A stretch of 34,200 bases of DNA. Origin: CAYURH01 sp964447105. GTDB lineage: Bacteria; Patescibacteriota; Saccharimonadia; Saccharimonadales; EFPC-124. Where the stretch lies: the NCBI GenBank assembly GCA_964447105.1, contig CAYURH010000011.1:1-34200 (forward strand). The letters run 5' to 3'. Below, one piece after another: positions 30,575-34,200 of the stretch. The notes under the pieces were generated by a model. The model saw only the letters and a program-made list of their open reading frames with translations. It ran no database searches and was not told the DNA's origin. Position 1 is the first letter of the stretch. Each line of letters opens with the position of its first letter. Both the position numbers and the translations under genes were made by a program.

Positions 30575-31156
30575 ATGAAAGCCCAGCAAAAGCGATTCGG
30601 TGCTCCTAAATACGTGGTTATGCTGCTGGTTTTGGGGCTGTTGTGCTTTGCTGGTTGGTACACCTGGAATTTTTTTGCTGATGCTGCTCGCCACAATGAC
30701 ACCCAGCAAATATCCAAAGCGAACATCCCAGCCGATTGGACCACCTACAGCAACAGCAACCTAGGCATTAGCTTTGCCTACCCCAAAACCTGGACGTTTA
30801 CAGACAAAACCACAGAGTCGCTACATGGTCAGCGCTACATCGGCGAACTAACTTCGGAAGATACTCAAACGTCTGCGGGCATCACGCTCACCCGCGCGCA
30901 AGACGGCCAGGTTGTGTATAGCACCATCGACGACTGGAAGGCGCATGCTCAGAAAATAGGTATTAAATACAGTAATCTAACAGCGGTAAAATCCAGTTAT
31001 GTAGCTTTTAGCTACGTGTACGATGCGGGTGGAGCGACCAGTTTGGTGTATAAAATTTTGAGTGCAAATAAAAATGTGGAATTGGTGGTGTTGCCTACGG
31101 ATACTTTGTCTAGGGATGTTGTAGAGCAGGTAGTGGAGACTTTTCGGTTTGAGTGA
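30575..31156 (+). CDS. Membrane-anchored PsbP-like protein
   Basis: The 193-residue product has a signal anchor (KYVVMLLVLGLLCFAGWYTWNFF) and an extracytoplasmic domain with the PsbP/DUF1795-like opening YSNSNLGISFAYPKTW, then ITLTRAQDGQ, and ends VEQVVETFRFE. Small anchored proteins of this sort are common in CPR genomes and of unknown role. It is a single gene with a leaderless promoter. The same NLGISFAYPKTW pattern hints at a shared fold with the N-terminal part of the protease at 22831. Confidence 0.7.
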   Translation: MKAQQKRFGAPKYVVMLLVLGLLCFAGWYTWNFFADAARHNDTQQISKANIPADWTTYSNSNLGISFAYPKTWTFTDKTTESLHGQRYIGELTSEDTQTSAGITLTRAQDGQVVYSTIDDWKAHAQKIGIKYSNLTAVKSSYVAFSYVYDAGGATSLVYKILSANKNVELVVLPTDTLSRDVVEQVVETFRFE

Positions 31157-31325
31157 TGGTGAGCGCACCTAAATAGCTTCGGTACAGACAAGTCCTCGCT
31201 GAAGACGAGCCATTTCGGGTTGGCGTAGAATATTTTCTGGTAAATCATTTTGGGTTTGTATACACTATAGTACGGCGACTTTTTGGCCGTAATCCGTGGT
31301 GTACTTTATACAAAGGAGCAAGTAG
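31157..31325. other. Gene-free spacer before the MetE-like gene
   Basis: This 169-bp interval holds no credible gene. It contains TATAGT near 31266-31271 and ACGGC/GCCGT hairpin arms, a possible promoter region, and then AAAGGAG 31314-31320 for the next gene. No better hexamer pair could be fixed by eye. Confidence 0.4.
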
Positions 31326-32417
31326 ATGGCAATACCAGGTCGTTGGGTGCACTTCTGGGGCAGCGCCCCGCGCGATCCGGCACGAGGCACCGATAGCCCC
31401 AGAGCCATAACCGAAAGGGCTGTTGCGTGGATGTTGCGAGTGTCCGGGGGAAATATCCGGAGCCTGCCTGACGGCGAGACCGACCAGGCGAGGGATTTCT
31501 GGGTTCAGGGCATTCTCGAGCGCTTGGGCGAAATCCCCGGCGTTAGGCTGGTGCGACCCGCTGACTGGAGCCGCAACCGACCACCCCAGTACAAAAAGGC
31601 GTTTGGCCGCCCGCTTTCGGTGCAGGCCATCCGCGACGCGCTGAGGTCCGAGGAGTTGGCCCGCGCCAGTCTGGGCGGCATGCGCCGTCTATTGCCGCAG
31701 GGCGTATCCTTTCAGGTTGGCTTTCCTAGCCCTATCGTCTGGGGCCTGGCCTTTCGGCCGGGGAGCCTACGGATTCCGCGCTACATGCGCACTTTCCGTC
31801 GGGCTACCGCCCAAGCAATAAACGCCATCCAAAACATGGCTCCGTACGAGGTAGAGTTCCAGTTGGAACTACCCATGGAGACTGTCTTGCTGGCAAAGCT
31901 GGCGCACCGTCCGTTGCCGCTTCAGCGGCTGATGGCCTGGCTGCTGGCGCGGAGCATCATAAAGTTGGTAAAGCTCACCCGCCCAGGCACTCGCTTTATC
32001 GTCCACTTGTGCTGGGGTGATTTCAATCAAGAGAGTCACAAAGCGCTGGTCACACCCGATTCGCTGCTTGCACCGGTGTTGTTGGCCAACGCCCTAAGCA
32101 AGGGGTGGCCCAAAGGTCACGCCCTGCTGGCGATTGGCATACCACTGGCCTTTGGCGACCAGCCGGCGCCGACGGAAGAGGGCTACTACCGGTGCCTAGA
32201 GATGCTTCGGGTCCACTGTGATCTAATAGCAGGAGCGGCGCATCCTACGGCGCCCGTTGGAGATCAAGCCGCGGCTTTGGTCTTGGCCGAGCTGTATGCC
32301 GGATCGCCCTTCGTGGGCGTAGCTGCTCCGTGCGGCTTGGGCCGGGTCGACTCTGGAACTGCTGAGGCGACCATGCAAGCGGCTGCTCGCCTAGCCCGAA
32401 TCCCCTCCTCTGCATAG
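31326..32417 (+). CDS. MetE C-terminal/UROD-like TIM-barrel protein
   Basis: The 363-residue product matches the zinc-dependent methyltransferase domain of cobalamin-independent methionine synthase: an N-terminal VHFWGSAPR with PDGETDQ, FQVGFPSPI, FQLELPMET, the zinc-ligand motif H227-x-C229 in IVHLCWGDF, and C336 in APCGLGRV. MetE itself has two such barrels and is about twice as long, so this is a stand-alone single-domain member; it may be a methyltransferase of unknown acceptor. AAAGGAG precedes the ATG. Codons are clearly GC-rich, unlike neighbours, and a U-less GC hairpin follows. Confidence 0.75.
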   Translation: MAIPGRWVHFWGSAPRDPARGTDSPRAITERAVAWMLRVSGGNIRSLPDGETDQARDFWVQGILERLGEIPGVRLVRPADWSRNRPPQYKKAFGRPLSVQAIRDALRSEELARASLGGMRRLLPQGVSFQVGFPSPIVWGLAFRPGSLRIPRYMRTFRRATAQAINAIQNMAPYEVEFQLELPMETVLLAKLAHRPLPLQRLMAWLLARSIIKLVKLTRPGTRFIVHLCWGDFNQESHKALVTPDSLLAPVLLANALSKGWPKGHALLAIGIPLAFGDQPAPTEEGYYRCLEMLRVHCDLIAGAAHPTAPVGDQAAALVLAELYAGSPFVGVAAPCGLGRVDSGTAEATMQAAARLARIPSSA

Positions 32418-32448
32418 CAGGATCTTGGTAGGAATTACGCAGTCGTCA

Positions 32449-32483
32449 AGGTCGGGAACGGGAAGATACCCTGTTCCCGACCT
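32449..32483 (+). terminator. 11-bp GC hairpin after the MetE-like gene
   Basis: AGGTCGGGAAC (32449-32459) pairs with GTTCCCGACCT (32473-32483), 31 nt past the stop. There is no U-tract; it belongs to the same class as the other GC-rich hairpins. Confidence 0.65.
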
Positions 32484-32516
32484 GACTAACAAAAACGAAC
32501 TGGTATTATTAAGTAA

Positions 32517-32858
32517 ATGGATACACATGGCTGGTTTGTAATATTTGGCGTCATTCAACTGCTGCATTCGCAAGAAGAAATGTGGACTGGTTTTCATAAA
32601 AAGTGGTTTGTGACTAAACTGCCGCTTTGGTTGTTTGTTGCATTCGAGATAATCTTATCAGCCGCAATCATTGCCTACATTTTCAGCCCTACGCTACCGG
32701 GAGCTCAGACATTTATGCCGTGGTTCATATTTGCAATGCTTCTTAATGGCATGGAACATATTATTTGGGGAGCTGTTGAGAAAAGGTATGTACCAGGGCT
32801 AGCAACAGCGCCACTTTTTGTTATTCTGTTTGGCTTTTATTATGCAAGCTTAATTTAG
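32517..32858 (+). CDS. HXXEE domain membrane protein
   Basis: The 113-residue product starts MDTHGWFVIFGVIQLLHSQEEMW, with the HxxEE motif as HSQEE at residues 17-21, and has later NGMEHIIWG, with a second conserved His. About three transmembrane helices fill the rest. This family is of unknown function. The ATG has TATTAT 7 nt upstream and no Shine-Dalgarno. Confidence 0.8.
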   Translation: MDTHGWFVIFGVIQLLHSQEEMWTGFHKKWFVTKLPLWLFVAFEIILSAAIIAYIFSPTLPGAQTFMPWFIFAMLLNGMEHIIWGAVEKRYVPGLATAPLFVILFGFYYASLI

Positions 32859-32953
32859 GTGCCTCGTCATTAAATGGCGGCAGGACAACAGAGGCATCAG
32901 TTGGCTCTCGTTTTCGGCCTGACCCGAGCTTTCTGGTCATAACTGGAGGAGCT

Positions 32954-33433
32954 TCAATGATCTTTCTCGACAGTTATCGAAGAAAGAGTATCGATATGCC
33001 AAGCCTGCACTGCTTCAAGCGGATATAGCTTGCTGGCACGATGATCTTGGATAGCTTTCAGAACGGTTGGAGCGCGCAGTTTGCTTTCGCGGTCCAGCTC
33101 CAGCACTTCGTCGTAGGTAACCGCTTTAATGACAGTGTGCTCATCAGATACGAAGGGCACGTTATCGGCAACCTTGCCGGCAAAGATCAAGAACACGACA
33201 TTACTGCCGGTTGCTATCACCGTCTGGTACACACCAAGAAAATGTTGAAGCTCAATGTCGGCGCCTGTTTCTTCTTTTGCCTCACGCTGAATACACGCGA
33301 TAAAGTCTTCATGGACTTCCAGGGTGCCCGCAGGTAGATTAAAGAAACCCGCCTTTTCGTGCCGAACCTCTTGAATGAGCACATACTTGTCGCCCTGCGT
33401 AAGAACAATGCCTGCGCCAGTGAAAAATGCCAT
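32954..33433 (-). CDS. NUDIX hydrolase
   Basis: The 159-residue product has a complete NUDIX box at residues 36-58: G-TLEVH-E-DFIACIQ-REAKEETGA, following the G-x5-E-x7-RE-U-x-EE-x-G-U rule. It hydrolyses a nucleoside diphosphate linked to some other moiety; the substrate is unknown. The start MAFFTGAG at 33433 is chosen because TATACT lies 6 nt upstream. A frame extending to 33448 is possible but unsupported. The end of the gene lies about 95 bp from the HXXEE gene, converging on it. Confidence 0.88.
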   Translation of the reverse strand: MAFFTGAGIVLTQGDKYVLIQEVRHEKAGFFNLPAGTLEVHEDFIACIQREAKEETGADIELQHFLGVYQTVIATGSNVVFLIFAGKVADNVPFVSDEHTVIKAVTYDEVLELDRESKLRAPTVLKAIQDHRASKLYPLEAVQAWHIDTLSSITVEKDH

Positions 33434-33450
33434 GGAACAAGTATACAACG

Positions 33451-33562
33451 AATAGGGATACAGGAATCGAACTTAACCAAACTTTTCTACAGGGGTGGGC
33501 AAAATAAAAGAACGAGCTCGTGCTCTCCTTACTTCTTAGAAAACTGTCATGGCAGGGGTACG
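33451..33562 (-). repeat. tRNA-3'-end-like fragments near tRNA-Trp
   Basis: Read on the minus strand, 33470-33452 is TTCGATTCCTGTATCCCTA-like, the T-loop and 3' acceptor strand of a tRNA without the remaining parts. At 33547-33562 the 16-nt sequence identical to 33711-33726 repeats the 3' end of tRNA-Trp with its CCA. Neither can fold as a whole tRNA. They look like leftovers of integration or rearrangement at a tRNA gene. Confidence 0.45.
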
Positions 33563-33648
33563 CGCAAGACAACGCTACGCAGTTTTCTCGGAACAAGTTC
33601 CTGCGATAGCTGCTTGCGAACGTACCACGATCTTGCTCGCTTTGCTCG

Positions 33649-33662
33649 CGATCGTGGTTCGA
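33649..33662 (+). repeat. Inverted copy of the tRNA-Trp T-arm
   Basis: CGATCGTGGTTCGA on the plus strand is the reverse complement of tRNA-Trp positions around 33729-33742 (TCGAACCACGATC). It also pairs with TACCACGATC at about 33624-33633, forming a hairpin with a perfect 9-bp ACCACGATC/GATCGTGGT stem. The coincidence with the functional tRNA suggests a duplicated fragment. Confidence 0.4.
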
Positions 33663-33678
33663 CACCAAGCACCGGCAT

Positions 33679-33712
33679 GAAAAAACGACCGACTAAAGCC
33701 GATCGTTTTTTC
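33679..33712 (-). terminator. Rho-independent terminator of tRNA-Trp
   Basis: Minus strand GAAAAAACGATCGG pairs with CCG-(T)-CGTTTTTTC around a short loop; the arm is followed by a T run. It begins 2 nt after the CCA of tRNA-Trp and is A/T-rich at both ends, so it can act on both strands. Confidence 0.8.
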
Positions 33713-33713
33713 A

Positions 33714-33788
33714 TGGCAGGGGTACGTGGAATCGAACCACGATCTAAGGTTTTGGAGACCTTTATACTAACCGTTGTACTATACCCCT
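33714..33788 (-). tRNA. trnW: tRNA-Trp (anticodon CCA), CCA end encoded
   Basis: The acceptor AGGGGTA (33788-33782) pairs with TACCCCT (33724-33718), followed by discriminator G and an encoded CCA at 33716-33714. The anticodon stem AAGGT/ACCTT encloses loop CTCCAAA with anticodon CCA at 33755-33753. The T-arm is GTGGTTCGATTCCAC. A D-arm is visible between. It is the only intact tRNA seen in the window. Confidence 0.93.
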
Positions 33789-33914
33789 ATACAACTGCGA
33801 TAAGTATACTCGGTGGCGGGTGAATTTTCCAGTGGTGGATGGGCGGATAATGTTGTTTGAGTGGCTGGACTCCATGCGCGGAGCCCAGCCTGCCGATTTA
33901 ACGGCATTTTCTAC

Positions 33915-34200
33915 TTACGAGCCGGCGCCGTGGCCCGAGATCCAGTTGCTGAGACCCCAGAACGCGCCGCCGGCGGATGTGCCGACGTACCAGTTGCCGG
34001 TGCTGCGGAAGAACAACACCTTGTCGGCCTTGCCGTCGCCGTTGACGTCGGCCAGCCAGGCGTTGTCCATGGTGTTGTAGCCGGATCCGTCGTACGACCA
34101 TTCGGCCAGACCCCAGAACCCGGAGCCAGACGAAGCGCCCACCCACCATTTGTAGATGCTGGTGGAATAGTACGCGATGTCGGCCTTGCCGTCGCCCGTG
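33915..34200 (-). CDS. VCBS/FG-GAP repeat surface protein, C-terminal part
   Basis: The visible 95 residues read from the right edge to the stop at 33915. They contain two calcium-binding repeats of the VCBS/FG-GAP type: TGDGKADIAYY and DVNGDGKADKVLFF, separated by a WGLAEWSYDGSGYN block, with aromatic-Gly loops (WWVGASSGSGFWGL, WYVGTSAGGAFWGLSNW) repeated. The DxDGxxD calcium loops are intact. It is the end of a large secreted or surface protein. The DNA is very GC-rich compared with the tRNA neighbourhood. The N-terminus lies outside. Confidence 0.85.
   Translation of the reverse strand, partial: TGDGKADIAYYSTSIYKWWVGASSGSGFWGLAEWSYDGSGYNTMDNAWLADVNGDGKADKVLFFRSTGNWYVGTSAGGAFWGLSNWISGHGAGS

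Noticed and set aside
30466..30744. N-terminal extension of the HAD hydrolase
   Set aside because: The open frame continues upstream but would cover the divergent promoter region and the N-terminus of the PsbP-like gene, and the HAD motif begins at the normal distance from ATG 30465.
33547..33640. Second tRNA gene
   Set aside because: Only the 3' acceptor and CCA match; no anticodon arm or T-loop can be built.
1..34200. CRISPR arrays, rRNA genes, insertion sequences and transposases
   Set aside because: No regularly spaced repeats, rRNA motifs or transposase-like proteins were seen in any frame.

Overview
The window reads as a chromosomal segment of a small-genome bacterium, most likely a Patescibacteria/CPR lineage and perhaps Saccharibacteria. 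This is an inference from gene content: compact genes, a lysine/glutamate-rich extension on ribosomal protein L1, ThyX-type thymidylate synthesis, a cytosolic-looking M13 peptidase, orphan sensor kinases and a MoxR/VWA operon. No 16S rRNA is present to confirm it. The standard genetic code fits every gene.

Left part (1-8740, mostly minus strand): the classical secE-nusG-rplK-rplA-rplJ-rplL transcription/translation cluster is present in canonical order. It is interrupted between rplA and rplJ by about 5 kb. The insert carries a tightly overlapping deoxynucleotide operon (P-loop dNMP-kinase-like, thyX, dcd, tmk), an unknown 365-residue gene on the plus strand and a small GC-rich cassette. Regulatory RNA is well preserved: an L10 leader with a terminator-like attenuator before rplJ, a perfect 23-bp inverted repeat between rplJ and rplL, an attenuator-like hairpin before secE, and U-tract terminators after nusG and after the rplKA operon.

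Middle (8738-17023): a membrane GT2 glycosyltransferase converges on a membrane histidine kinase. Next come a YgjP-like metallopeptidase with an apparent ATT start, a P-loop kinase, an M13 peptidase, a second, soluble PAS histidine kinase and a proline-rich membrane protein. No response regulator is visible.

17165-25056 (plus strand): an operon-like run of moxR, DUF58, a DUF4381-like protein, two VWA proteins and a TPR protein (a Bat-like aerotolerance/MoxR-type system), extended by a degenerate COG1926-like phosphoribosyltransferase and a membrane-anchored trypsin-like protease.

Right part (25057-34200): a mosaic of single genes. It holds a GC-rich secreted protein cassette, a winged-helix protein, a phosphatase-fold protein lacking its second histidine, a phosphoribosyltransferase, a PLP decarboxylase very like histidine decarboxylase, a HAD hydrolase, a PsbP-like lipo/membrane protein, a stand-alone MetE C-terminal-domain-like protein, an HXXEE protein, a NUDIX hydrolase, tRNA-Trp with nearby tRNA-like fragments, and the C-terminus of a VCBS-repeat protein.

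Two themes cut across the window. About ten genes have a -10 hexamer only 6-9 nt before the start codon and no Shine-Dalgarno, pointing to widespread leaderless transcription. In contrast, several visibly GC-rich genes carry strong Shine-Dalgarno sequences and long GC hairpins without U-tracts, suggesting imported cassettes.
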